64,000 nucleotides of DNA from Weissella confusa. GTDB taxonomy: Bacteria > Bacillota > Bacilli > Lactobacillales > Lactobacillaceae. The notes below the pieces were generated by a model. That model was not told where the DNA came from, made no database searches, and was given only the letters and a program-made list of their open reading frames with translations. Each line of letters opens with the position of its first letter. Position 1 is the first letter of the stretch. Below are positions 44,069-51,864 of the stretch, one piece after another. A program made the translations under genes and the position numbers. The stretch lies in NCBI GenBank assembly GCA_041871065.1, contig CP168942.1, positions 1,180,501-1,244,500 on the forward strand. The letters run 5' to 3'.

Positions 44069-44869
44069 TTACTCTTTCACTTCAGCGACAGTCGCCATTT
44101 GTTGCATTTGCTTAACAACCTGGCGATGCCAAACAACTACACGCACTACAACCAATAATGATGCAACTGCTAAACCAATAACCATCGTCCAAAAAACAGT
44201 CGGCAAGTGTGCAACGCGTGCTTCAAACATAGATGTTCGTTGCACCATCATACCTTGCGAAAGCCACGACTTTTTTGTCGCCAACTGTTGAATGGCTCCT
44301 GTATCAACTTGCCACGGTAAATGACTCGCATCCCACTCTGAAATGGCCTGAATTGGGCCTAAATTCACTGGGTACATCAAATCATTTTTGTCCTGCAAAT
44401 TGTGTTGCAGACCCATCGCATGACCAATTTCGTGCGCTAATACGCTCGTTAGAAAGCTGTTTTCAGTCGCATATGATGTTAAGTCATAATCTTCCTGAAT
44501 CCCCTTGGTGTGAATCACAATCTGCTTCACACCTTGCATATCAGCTGTTTCACCTAGCACATCAGCCGCAACCTGTTGCGTCTTACTGTTTCCTGTAATA
44601 TTGTTTGCGTCGTCAAATGAAATCGTAATCGTTGTGACATTTGGTGTTGCTGTTGAACCTTTAAACATCTGCGGATCCTGCAAGGCAGTCGTCCACATCG
44701 TTTCAGCTTTGGTCACAGCCTTCGCCTCAGATACTGATGCATTCAATAATTGCACCTGAAAGCGCGGTGTTTCATCGGCCTTCACATTTTTGGGTGCACT
44801 CGTTAAAAGCATCATGACACCAATTATCGCTAATACACTCCGAAAGCAAAGCTTCGTTGTCTTTGCCAT
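44069..44869 (-). CDS. Membrane-anchored matrixin-like metzincin protease
   Basis: This is an exported zinc metalloprotease of the metzincin clan. A signal peptide (about 1-32) precedes the catalytic domain, which carries the full zinc motif HEIGHAMGLQH (146-156), with Glu147 as catalytic base, and a following Met-turn LMYP (Met165). There is no cysteine-switch prodomain. After the catalytic domain, a membrane helix (about 225-247) leaves a short cytoplasmic tail, so the enzyme sits on the outer face of the membrane. I chose ATG 44869 (MAKTTKLCF), preceded by GAGAGAG. It is the first gene of a three-gene surface cassette. The substrate is unknown; the repeat-rich surface protein is a candidate. 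Confidence 0.85.
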   Translation of the reverse strand: MAKTTKLCFRSVLAIIGVMMLLTSAPKNVKADETPRFQVQLLNASVSEAKAVTKAETMWTTALQDPQMFKGSTATPNVTTITISFDDANNITGNSKTQQVAADVLGETADMQGVKQIVIHTKGIQEDYDLTSYATENSFLTSVLAHEIGHAMGLQHNLQDKNDLMYPVNLGPIQAISEWDASHLPWQVDTGAIQQLATKKSWLSQGMMVQRTSMFEARVAHLPTVFWTMVIGLAVASLLVVVRVVVWHRQVVKQMQQMATVAEVKE

Positions 44870-44981
44870 GTGACACTCTCTCCTCAATTATCTCTCACTC
44901 GTTTACACGGTTTCGAAACAATCAAAACGCATTATACGCGTCTATCCCGTTCCTATCGTACAAACTTTTTTCGTTTAGCGT

Positions 44982-45066
44982 AAAAAAATGAAGGGGTAAC
45001 ATAACCACAGCTACCACTTCAGTACCCTAACCGATAAAATTTCCCTTACTAAATGTCATTATAACA
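44982..45066 (-). promoter_or_regulatory. Promoter and leader terminator before the metzincin operon
   Basis: The 380-base gap before the metzincin gene holds no gene. On the minus strand an extended -10 (TGTTATAAT, 45058-45066) would start RNA near 45050. About 30 bases later a hairpin pairs GAAGTGGTA (45012-45020) with TACCCCTTC (44990-44998), with a T run at 44982-44988. This makes a short RNA of about 70 bases or an attenuated leader. A second TATAAT box near 44934, with a weak -35, could serve the operon itself. An upstream GGGTA could compete for the same pairing. Confidence 0.55.
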
Positions 45067-45249
45067 GTCTTTTGATAGATTTTTCAGAAAAACATCAAAC
45101 TGTAAACTTTAAAGTCAACCTATATTTTTTAAAGAACGAACAAAAAATTGATAAGTCTACCAAAGCGCACCCTTAGTGTGACTCTCAAACACTTTAAACA
45201 ATCACGACTATGCTAGAATGAAGGCATCAAAAACATTGGAGCCATTACT

Positions 45250-45606
45250 ATGCAAACAGATCAACTTGTTTTAGCTGCAATCAATGTTGTACGACAAGCA
45301 TTCGGCCACGGTCACTTCATCACCGATGCAGCAAACGCGACTGACGCGATTCACCAATATCTTGCATCTGCTGCCAGTGTGAATGACGATACAATCGCGA
45401 TTGACGTTTATGAAGGCACAACGCAGCCCATCATCGTGTTCACTTACAACCACGATGCCCAAATCATTGCGGGTGAAACATGGACGTGGATTATGATGGA
45501 CGAAGCAGTCATTTCTGAAGGCGTCCCTTTCCAACTCGTTAGTCCCGACACCGTCGACCGATTGCACCTACAACTTAATCAGCAACTAGCGCATTATGCT
45601 AAGTAA
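45250..45606 (+). CDS. Hypothetical protein, 118 residues
   Basis: I do not recognise this 118-residue soluble protein. It is acidic and has the look of a compact alpha/beta fold: an N-terminal helix (DQLVLAAINVVRQAF), strands such as TIAIDVYEGT and PIIVFTYN, and a C-terminal helix (LHLQLNQQLAHY). It has no signal peptide, membrane helix or cysteine. GGAG lies nine bases before the ATG. It is divergent from the metzincin operon and ends at a strong terminator shared with the next, convergent gene. Codon use looks like its neighbours'. Confidence 0.7.
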   Translation: MQTDQLVLAAINVVRQAFGHGHFITDAANATDAIHQYLASAASVNDDTIAIDVYEGTTQPIIVFTYNHDAQIIAGETWTWIMMDEAVISEGVPFQLVSPDTVDRLHLQLNQQLAHYAK

Positions 45607-45652
45607 AGAAAACCCTGTAAGTTTGGATTCACACCAACTTACAGGGTTTTCT
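45607..45652. terminator. Bidirectional terminator
   Basis: AAAACCCTGTAAGTT and AACTTACAGGGTTTT form a 15-bp perfect stem with a 12-base loop between convergent genes; T runs occur on both strands. Confidence 0.9.
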
Positions 45653-45672
45653 TCATATTAGATGCGGCACTA

Positions 45673-46575
45673 TCATCTATATTTCTCAAGGAGTTCCATA
45701 TCAAAGCCTTGCTCAAGTGCTTGAGAGTGTAGGAATTCTTTGATTTTGTCGTATTTACGTTTTGATTTTTCTTTTCTAATAAGTACTGACCTCACAACAC
45801 TTTCAAACATGTTTAGCGGTTTTGCAATCTCAGAAAAGTCAGTAAACAATTCACTAGCTAATGCATAGTTTAACCGATCCATTTCGCTCATTTGAGGATT
45901 TTCCGCAAAAAGTCGTTTTAGATTCTCCACCTTTGTTTCCCCTTGGTCGAACGGCAATCTAATTTGCTTTTGAACGATTTGTTGCTGCTTGTGCCCATTC
46001 TTAGCTTTATTCAAAGGCAATTCAACAGATACGTTAGTCATTACAGATGACTCTTCAGTATCACTCGAACTGAAGTGAGCTGTTCGAAGTTTCTCTCTTG
46101 AGACATTCACAATTTGATTCAGTTCGTCAAGCGTATGACCCGAGTCTTCAACGATCTCCGCAATGGTTTTTGTGGCCTGTACACTGTTTTCGTTCAACAG
46201 TGCCGCCCCAATACTTGATGCATTCTGCCCTTTTTCTGCCCGTGCTTTTATTTTTTCCCACGTAAGATCAGCAATGCCGAGATAGTCATGACCACCAAAG
46301 TGCAGGCCCATCTCTTCAGACAAAGCCTGACCCTCAGCATTATTCAATTTCATTTCCTTAACCAAGCCGGAGAATGTCAGTAATGATTGCGTTTCATCTT
46401 CTTTATGAAATTTGCCTAACTTTTCACTGGCATTATCATCAATCTTCTCTGCAACGCCTTCCACCGCTGTCGTTTCACTCACATCATCAGCGATAAACTG
46501 ATTTCTAAATAACGTTATCGCCAATAAACAACCCACTGCCACACAAACAACTAATACTATTATAAAAACCATCAT
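45673..46575 (-). CDS. Hypothetical membrane-anchored protein, 300 residues
   Basis: I do not recognise this protein. With the ATG at 46575, seven bases after AGGGTGAG, it opens with a single membrane helix (MMVFIIVLVVCVAVGCLLA). A longer in-frame reading of 28 more codons lacks a ribosome site. The remaining 280 residues are charged and mostly helical, with helix-rich modules near TIAEIVEDSGHTLDELNQIV and FTDFSEIAKPLNMFES that look like small helix-turn-helix units. If the helix is an uncleaved anchor, orientation is unclear. The DNA is more AT-rich than neighbours, so it may be acquired. Confidence 0.65.
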   Translation of the reverse strand: MMVFIIVLVVCVAVGCLLAITLFRNQFIADDVSETTAVEGVAEKIDDNASEKLGKFHKEDETQSLLTFSGLVKEMKLNNAEGQALSEEMGLHFGGHDYLGIADLTWEKIKARAEKGQNASSIGAALLNENSVQATKTIAEIVEDSGHTLDELNQIVNVSREKLRTAHFSSSDTEESSVMTNVSVELPLNKAKNGHKQQQIVQKQIRLPFDQGETKVENLKRLFAENPQMSEMDRLNYALASELFTDFSEIAKPLNMFESVVRSVLIRKEKSKRKYDKIKEFLHSQALEQGFDMELLEKYR

Positions 46576-46668
46576 AAATAAACTCACCCTTAATAGAAAT
46601 CTAATTCCACATAACCATACTCCGATTTTATGTACTTTTTTCAAATTATCATTAAACAATCAGACAAA

Positions 46669-46703
46669 CAAAAACGGACCGAATTACAACGATTCGGTCC
46701 GCA
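46669..46703 (-). terminator. Terminator of the lactate oxidase gene
   Basis: On the minus strand GCGGACCGAATC pairs with AATTCGGTCCGT and a T run follows. Confidence 0.88.
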
Positions 46704-46715
46704 TTTCACGCTATA

Positions 46716-47822
46716 TTAAAACTTTGCATCAATAATCTTGGCACGTTGCAACTCAGCAACCGTGTGAGAGCCCGTTAATTGCATGACAATCTTAAGTTCT
46801 TCGGCCAAGTGCTCATAAACCGATTGGACACCAGCCGCCCCGCCTTGGTTCAATCCCCAAAGCATTGGACGACCGAGCGCCACGACATCAGCACCAAGCG
46901 CAATCGCCTTGGCAACGTCCTCCCCACGACGAATGCCAGAATCAAAGACGATTGGAACTCGATGGTTAACAGCCTTAGCAACAGCAGCCAACGTATCAAT
47001 AGAAGCTGGTGCACCGTTCAACTCACGACCGCCGTGGTTTGATACCCAAATACCATCAGCGCCAGCAGCAATGGCAGCTAACGCATCATCAGGATCTTGA
47101 ATACCCTTCACAAACACAGGCAGACCATTCGCCATCTGCTTAACCTTAGTTATGTCAGACAAGGCCAAATCCTGCTTAGCGCGTGCATAAATCTCAGCAA
47201 TTCCCAGTCCTTCACCTGAACCAGCCGCATTTGAGAACGCAGCTAGATTTTCCATTGGCAATGGAAAGGCGAAGTTATTTATGATGTCCGCTTCACGATA
47301 ACCACCCAATGTGGCATCGGCCGTCAAGATAATGGCCTTATAGCCATTCTTAACCGCTTCATCCAACAAATATTGGTTAAATTCGTCATCACGAGACATA
47401 TAGAGTTGGAAAAACTTAGGTGTTTCAGGTGATGACGCAGCAACATCAGCAATGCGTGAGTTGCCATACGTTGACAAGCTGAAAATTGTACCAGCCGCAC
47501 CAACGCCCTTGACCGTTACGCGTTCCCCGTTTTCATTCATCAAGCCGTGTGCAGCGATTGGCGCCGCAATCACAGGCATTGATAGTGGAATGTCCAATAA
47601 TGTCGTTGATAGATCAGGTGCGCTAATGTTCTGTAGCATGCGCGGGATGAGTTGATAGTGGCGGAATGCCGTTTCATTGTCGTGCAAGACTTGTTCGTCG
47701 GATGATCCGCCGTCGACATAGCCGAAAGCACCCGCCTCAGTGTCACGTTGTACTGCTGCTCGCAAGCGTGGCAAATCGATGATGTTCAAAGCTTCTTCTT
47801 TCGTACTACCTTGATAAGCCAT
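46716..47822 (-). CDS. lox: L-lactate oxidase (FMN-dependent alpha-hydroxy acid oxidase)
   Basis: This 368-residue TIM-barrel flavoenzyme oxidises L-lactate to pyruvate with O2, producing H2O2. The catalytic His263 and Arg266 sit in WVSNHGGREL, matching the Aerococcus enzyme's His265/Arg268, and the FMN phosphate site DSGIRRGEDVAKAIALGAD follows. The N-terminal GYVDGGSSDE segment carries the substrate-site Tyr35. A lactate monooxygenase or another alpha-hydroxy acid oxidase is possible. It is monocistronic and neighbours an MFS transporter, and a D-lactate dehydrogenase lies 4 kb away. Its H2O2 makes the upstream MsrA relevant. Confidence 0.88.
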   Translation of the reverse strand: MAYQGSTKEEALNIIDLPRLRAAVQRDTEAGAFGYVDGGSSDEQVLHDNETAFRHYQLIPRMLQNISAPDLSTTLLDIPLSMPVIAAPIAAHGLMNENGERVTVKGVGAAGTIFSLSTYGNSRIADVAASSPETPKFFQLYMSRDDEFNQYLLDEAVKNGYKAIILTADATLGGYREADIINNFAFPLPMENLAAFSNAAGSGEGLGIAEIYARAKQDLALSDITKVKQMANGLPVFVKGIQDPDDALAAIAAGADGIWVSNHGGRELNGAPASIDTLAAVAKAVNHRVPIVFDSGIRRGEDVAKAIALGADVVALGRPMLWGLNQGGAAGVQSVYEHLAEELKIVMQLTGSHTVAELQRAKIIDAKF

Positions 47823-47930
47823 CTGTGATTACCTTCTTTAAACTAGATTGAATAAATGCAAATAAAAATTTACACATTTAGTATACCGCCCTAACTTTCA
47901 ACTGGTTCAAAAAAGGTGTAACCGATTACA

Positions 47931-49148
47931 TTAATGTTGTGGTGCACCATCAATCTTTGGCGCAGCATCTTTCTCGTGGTGATAGAACTTGTAATACAAC
48001 AAACCGGCAATCACCGGAATCACAGCTGCCAACAAATACAGCTCACGGAAGTTCAACATCTTCTCCACATCCCCCAACACAAACGGACCAACCCCGATTC
48101 CCAAATCAAGCCCGATAAAGTACGTTGACAATGACACCCCGACGCGAAGTGCATTCGGTGCCAACTTCAATGCAACAGCTTGCCCGTTAGACATAAAGGT
48201 ACCATAACCCAAACCGATGAAGGCACCCGACAGCAACAACATAAAGCCGGAATGCGTCACACCAAGTAACACTAGTCCAACTGCTAGCGATACATATGCT
48301 GGATACATGACGTAATCCTCGCCGCGTGTATCAAAAATTCGACCTGCCATTGGTCGCGTAAACGTAATGACCAGGGCGTACACGACGAAGAAGAATGAAC
48401 TGATACTTACCAAGTGAATCGTCTTGGCGTATGAAGACAAGAATGACAACACTGATGAATATGAGAAGCCCATCAAGAAACCAATGCCGGCAATGAACAA
48501 GGCCTTACGCTCAATCAAATTATCAAAGGTCATGTGGCGTAAGGCTGCCTTACGTTCTGGCGTCAACGACAAATTATGAATTGGCAAGAGCAACGTGGCA
48601 ATTGTCGTCAACAAGATTAGGACTGATGACACCATGACAATGAAACGGAAATTCGTGAGGTTCAATAAAATCATCCCCACAAACGGACCAATCGCAGCGG
48701 CCAATGACGTACTCAATCCATAGAAATTAATGCCCAACCCCTTCTTATCTTCGGGGATGTAATCCGTCACAATCGCATTTGTGGCAGTTGACGTCATACC
48801 ATAGGCAAATCCATTTACCAAACGCACAACAAACATCACCCCGATATTAGGAATAATTAAGTAAGCCAATGTTGAGACCAAGTAGATCAAAGCACCAAAA
48901 CGCAATGATTGTTTGCGACCAATGATGTCGAGCTGTTGCCCAATAATAAGTCGGGCAATCAACGTCCCAATAACATAAATACCTGACGCCAAACCAGCTT
49001 GTGCTAAGTTGGCATGCAAATTCGTGTGGACCACGACTGCAATAATGACCATCAATAGATAGTAAACAAGATACACAATAAAATTGATGGCTGTAATACT
49101 AATAAAGCCAGCGTTAAAAATGCTGGTAACCGGTTTTCCCGTTGTCAT
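47931..49148 (-). CDS. MFS transporter
   Basis: This 405-residue protein has about 12 membrane helices and belongs to the major facilitator superfamily. The cytoplasmic loop between helices 2 and 3 carries RLIIGQQLDIIGRKQSLRFG, a version of the G-x-L-a-D-r-x-G-r motif, and a similar loop (RPMAGRIFDTRGEDYV) recurs between helices 8 and 9. The C-terminus is short and polar. Specificity is not evident; drug or metabolite export is typical of this branch. It lies 108 bases upstream of lox on the same strand. The ribosome site (AGCGAG) is weak. Confidence 0.85.
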   Translation of the reverse strand: MTTGKPVTSIFNAGFISITAINFIVYLVYYLLMVIIAVVVHTNLHANLAQAGLASGIYVIGTLIARLIIGQQLDIIGRKQSLRFGALIYLVSTLAYLIIPNIGVMFVVRLVNGFAYGMTSTATNAIVTDYIPEDKKGLGINFYGLSTSLAAAIGPFVGMILLNLTNFRFIVMVSSVLILLTTIATLLLPIHNLSLTPERKAALRHMTFDNLIERKALFIAGIGFLMGFSYSSVLSFLSSYAKTIHLVSISSFFFVVYALVITFTRPMAGRIFDTRGEDYVMYPAYVSLAVGLVLLGVTHSGFMLLLSGAFIGLGYGTFMSNGQAVALKLAPNALRVGVSLSTYFIGLDLGIGVGPFVLGDVEKMLNFRELYLLAAVIPVIAGLLYYKFYHHEKDAAPKIDGAPQH

Positions 49149-49304
49149 GTAAACATAACTCGCTTTCGTAAAGTCTGTGTTTCAGTCTAACTACCAACGG
49201 CAGTGAGAACAAAAACGAGATTTTCAAAAGTGTAAAAACCGTTTTTTGCGGATTTGATTAGTCTTTCTATACTAAGAGCAGATATTCACAGGGAGACAAA
49301 TACT

Positions 49305-49472
49305 ATGCCACACACGAATGAACAAATCGCACACGATTTCGCAATCGCCATTGCTGCCCAGAACTACACGAAGAGTTCTGTGCGCAACATTGGCTATGCG
49401 CTTGATGATTATGATCAAATCTATCACCAAGTGCTTGAGCAACTTGCACTCACCCATCATATTGCGGTATAA
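49305..49472 (+). CDS. Hypothetical small protein, 55 residues
   Basis: This 55-residue soluble protein begins MPHTNEQIAHDFAIAIAAQ and is predicted mostly helical, with aromatic and acidic residues in its second half (YALDDYDQIYHQVLEQ). GGGAG lies nine bases before the ATG at 49305, and a terminator follows directly. I know no family for it. It lies just upstream of the Mga-like regulator gene but is separated from it by that terminator. It may be a lineage-specific protein. Confidence 0.65.
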   Translation: MPHTNEQIAHDFAIAIAAQNYTKSSVRNIGYALDDYDQIYHQVLEQLALTHHIAV

Positions 49473-49492
49473 CCTAAATTAACTGAACGATT

Positions 49493-49521
49493 AAAAAGGC
49501 AGTGTCAGCACTGCCTTTTTG
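49493..49521 (+). terminator. Terminator before the Mga-like regulator
   Basis: AAAGGCAGTG and AGCACTGCCTTT pair around a tiny loop and a T run follows, only eight bases before the ribosome site of the next gene. Readthrough may set expression of that gene. Confidence 0.85.
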
Positions 49522-49542
49522 TGTTTGCGGAGGAACAAACTT

Positions 49543-51048
49543 GTGGATTGGCTACTACAGAAAAAAGAACGCGATAAGTTAACGCTCAAAAACTACCTGA
49601 TGATGCAACCATTACCAATGGTGCCCATCAAGCAAGTCATTAACGACCTTGGTTGGTCAAAGTATCTCGTGATGAATTACGGTCAAGCTTTGGCCGACGA
49701 TTTGGCGCAACTAGATCAACACGAATTGGTGTCGTTTGATGGTACGCGCCAACATTTTATCGTGCGACCGGGTCACATTATGCTGTTCGATGAATTGCGT
49801 CTGCAGTATCTGAACCGTGCGCCAAAATATCATTTGCTGATGGCCTTGTTATTTGGCACGTTTGAAACCGTTGCTGACTTTGCGGTACAACACGATTTTT
49901 CAACGCCATACGTCCGTGAACTCCTACAAGATCTACAGCAAGATTTACAACCTTACCATATTCAAATTAACGAGGCATTCGTTTTAACCGGTAATGAAAA
50001 AGAAATTCGTTACTTTTTCTTCCGCATCTTGTTTGACTACTACACACGCCAAAGTAATCCGCTACCAGCCACTGCCATCGAATGGGCACAGACCACTTGG
50101 GCCGACTTAAAATCAACCAGTCCCAATCCAATTTCACCCGCGATTAGTTTAATAGTCGAATTCCAATTAGGTATTTGGTACGTGCGAATGACGCATCAAC
50201 ACATCATTACACCGGCTGATTCGGCCCCAGTCCTTGATGAAGCAGCCGATCTACCAGCTACAACCCGTTTATTCCTCAATCGCATGCGTCAGCACCTAAC
50301 GTCGTCATTAGGTCTATCAGACACCGCAGCCGGATACGAAGCACGTTTTGCATTGAGTGCCCTCTACGCTTTTGGTTTCGCACGTAAAGAACACTTTGAA
50401 ACGTACATGCCAATTGAAACACGTCTCTTGTTCAGTGTCATCTCGGATATCATTGCCCGTGAGCTACCGGCTTTCTTCGGCAACGCCTATCTAATGACGC
50501 ATAAATTAATCGACGCGATTCAGCATGATCTGTACACAACCAATTTGCGTTTGGTCTACTTTCACAGTGCGTTGCGCCCGGAACCGAACGTGGATGAGGC
50601 CATTTCACAATTTCCAGTTTATGCGCAATTGACGCAACATCTAATGCAAGCAATTGCTACTGAAACGAACATTTCACATGACACGTTGCAAAACACGTTA
50701 TTCGAAGACTACTTCAACACGTTCATTACCCGCTTGCCACAAGAAGAAGTCTTGCCCATCATCACGGTTGATTTGGAATTTGTTGATAACGCTGCGCTTG
50801 GTCGTCGCTTGGCGCAATTAATGACCAACATGCCTGGTTTGAATATTATTTTGAGCTTTGATACCCCAGATTCGGCTGATTTGGTCATTTCTAACACCCA
50901 CTTATCCGGCAGTGAACGGCGACACTTGTATCTCAAGGCCAGCCCGACGTTAGCTGAAATTGAAGAAATTCGCCAAGTGCTCCATCAAATCACTGTTCAA
51001 AAATTTGAACGCTTTACTGGTCAAACAATTCCAGTTCACTTTAGCTAA
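49543..51048 (+). CDS. Mga/AtxA-type helix-turn-helix regulator
   Basis: This 501-residue cytosolic protein resembles Mga-family regulators: two winged helix-turn-helix regions near the N-terminus (about 15-75 with IKQVINDLGWSKYLVMNY, and about 100-145 with FAVQHDFSTPYVRELLQDL), followed by a long central region likely to hold PRD-like domains and a C-terminal EIIB-like fold. The similarity is structural rather than strongly sequential, so confidence is moderate. The start is GTG 49543, nine bases after GGAGG; no ATG is suitable. It may regulate the flanking lactate oxidase, transporter or D-lactate dehydrogenase genes, but this is inference. Confidence 0.68.
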   Translation: MDWLLQKKERDKLTLKNYLMMQPLPMVPIKQVINDLGWSKYLVMNYGQALADDLAQLDQHELVSFDGTRQHFIVRPGHIMLFDELRLQYLNRAPKYHLLMALLFGTFETVADFAVQHDFSTPYVRELLQDLQQDLQPYHIQINEAFVLTGNEKEIRYFFFRILFDYYTRQSNPLPATAIEWAQTTWADLKSTSPNPISPAISLIVEFQLGIWYVRMTHQHIITPADSAPVLDEAADLPATTRLFLNRMRQHLTSSLGLSDTAAGYEARFALSALYAFGFARKEHFETYMPIETRLLFSVISDIIARELPAFFGNAYLMTHKLIDAIQHDLYTTNLRLVYFHSALRPEPNVDEAISQFPVYAQLTQHLMQAIATETNISHDTLQNTLFEDYFNTFITRLPQEEVLPIITVDLEFVDNAALGRRLAQLMTNMPGLNIILSFDTPDSADLVISNTHLSGSERRHLYLKASPTLAEIEEIRQVLHQITVQKFERFTGQTIPVHFS

Positions 51049-51087
51049 AAAAGGCACGTCACCCAATTGATGGGCGACGTGCCTTTT
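51047..51087. terminator. Bidirectional terminator
   Basis: AAAAGGCACGTC and GACGTGCCTTTT pair around a loop that itself contains CCCAATTGATGGG, between two convergent genes. Confidence 0.88.
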
Positions 51088-51091
51088 CGCA

Positions 51092-51562
51092 TTAAATCAA
51101 CGTAAACTTTTCAATCATCAACTCTGGGTGGATGATCTTCATGTCAGTCGTGCCTTCCGAGGCATAACCAGCTTCTTCAAACGTTTCTTGCAATTGACGC
51201 TTAAAGGCAAACCATGAACGCATATCAGCGCGCAACAATTCTTCAATTTGTTGCAAGACTTCACGTGGGTTATCAACCTTGGCGTCAGCGCGAATCTCTT
51301 CGCGAATCTTTTCGATTTGTTCAGCGGAGAAGTACTTTGGCTCATCAAGCAATTCAGCCACAGCTTCTGACAACAATGGGTTAACCAACACGTTTTCAGC
51401 GCGTGACATCATCTTCTTAACGGCTAGCTCAATCGCCATCTCCGTCAAATACGTATTCGTGATGTGCAACGCAACCTTGACCAACGGTGACTTTTCGCGT
51501 TCCTTACGGCGCTTCTCTAGCTCGTTTCGCACGTCAGCTGGAGATGGAATTTCATAGCTCAT
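51092..51562 (-). CDS. Hypothetical helical protein, 156 residues
   Basis: I do not recognise this 156-residue protein. It is highly charged and predicted almost all-helical: ADVRNELEKRRKEREK near the start, a more hydrophobic stretch (VALHITNTYLTEMAIEL), then EQIEKIREEIRADAK and VLQQIEELLRADMRSW. It has no membrane helix or signal peptide. I chose ATG 51562 (MSYEIPSPADV), nine bases after AAGGAG; the longer reading lacks a ribosome site. It is transcribed alone, convergent with the Mga-like gene. Confidence 0.72.
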   Translation of the reverse strand: MSYEIPSPADVRNELEKRRKEREKSPLVKVALHITNTYLTEMAIELAVKKMMSRAENVLVNPLLSEAVAELLDEPKYFSAEQIEKIREEIRADAKVDNPREVLQQIEELLRADMRSWFAFKRQLQETFEEAGYASEGTTDMKIIHPELMIEKFTLI

Positions 51563-51696
51563 CAATCTATTCTCCTTAGTTTTTATTACCTTAATCATAA
51601 CAAACTAATTGCGTTTTGTTTCTGGGTGATTTGTACCCTTTTTGAGGACAACTATTGACTAGACTTGTGCAAATCTATTTGCTATAGTTACGTTAA

Positions 51697-51771
51697 TGCA
51701 TGGAATAAGCCATGTAATACACGACTCTAAAAGACGCCGGTAGTCAGCAATGATTACCGGCGTCTTTTGTC
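51697..51771 (+). ncRNA. Candidate small RNA or attenuator leader before dld
   Basis: The 302-base gap before dld holds no long gene. A stem-loop (51697-51716; CATGG/CCATG core) is followed by a very strong terminator hairpin with 14-base perfect arms AAAAGACGCCGGTA (51729-51742) and TACCGGCGTCTTTT (51755-51768). A TATAGT box lies at 51683-51688, but no properly spaced -35 is seen. A 15-codon ATG reading frame (51698) runs into the terminator stem. Either a short RNA ends here or dld expression is attenuated; dld then needs readthrough or its own promoter. Confidence 0.5.
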
Positions 51772-51864
51772 TCTATTTTTTCCCAATTGGCATACAAATA
51801 TGTATGTCGGCCCCAACTAAAAAGCGCATAATGGTAGTGTAATCAAATATAGGGGGATATTATT

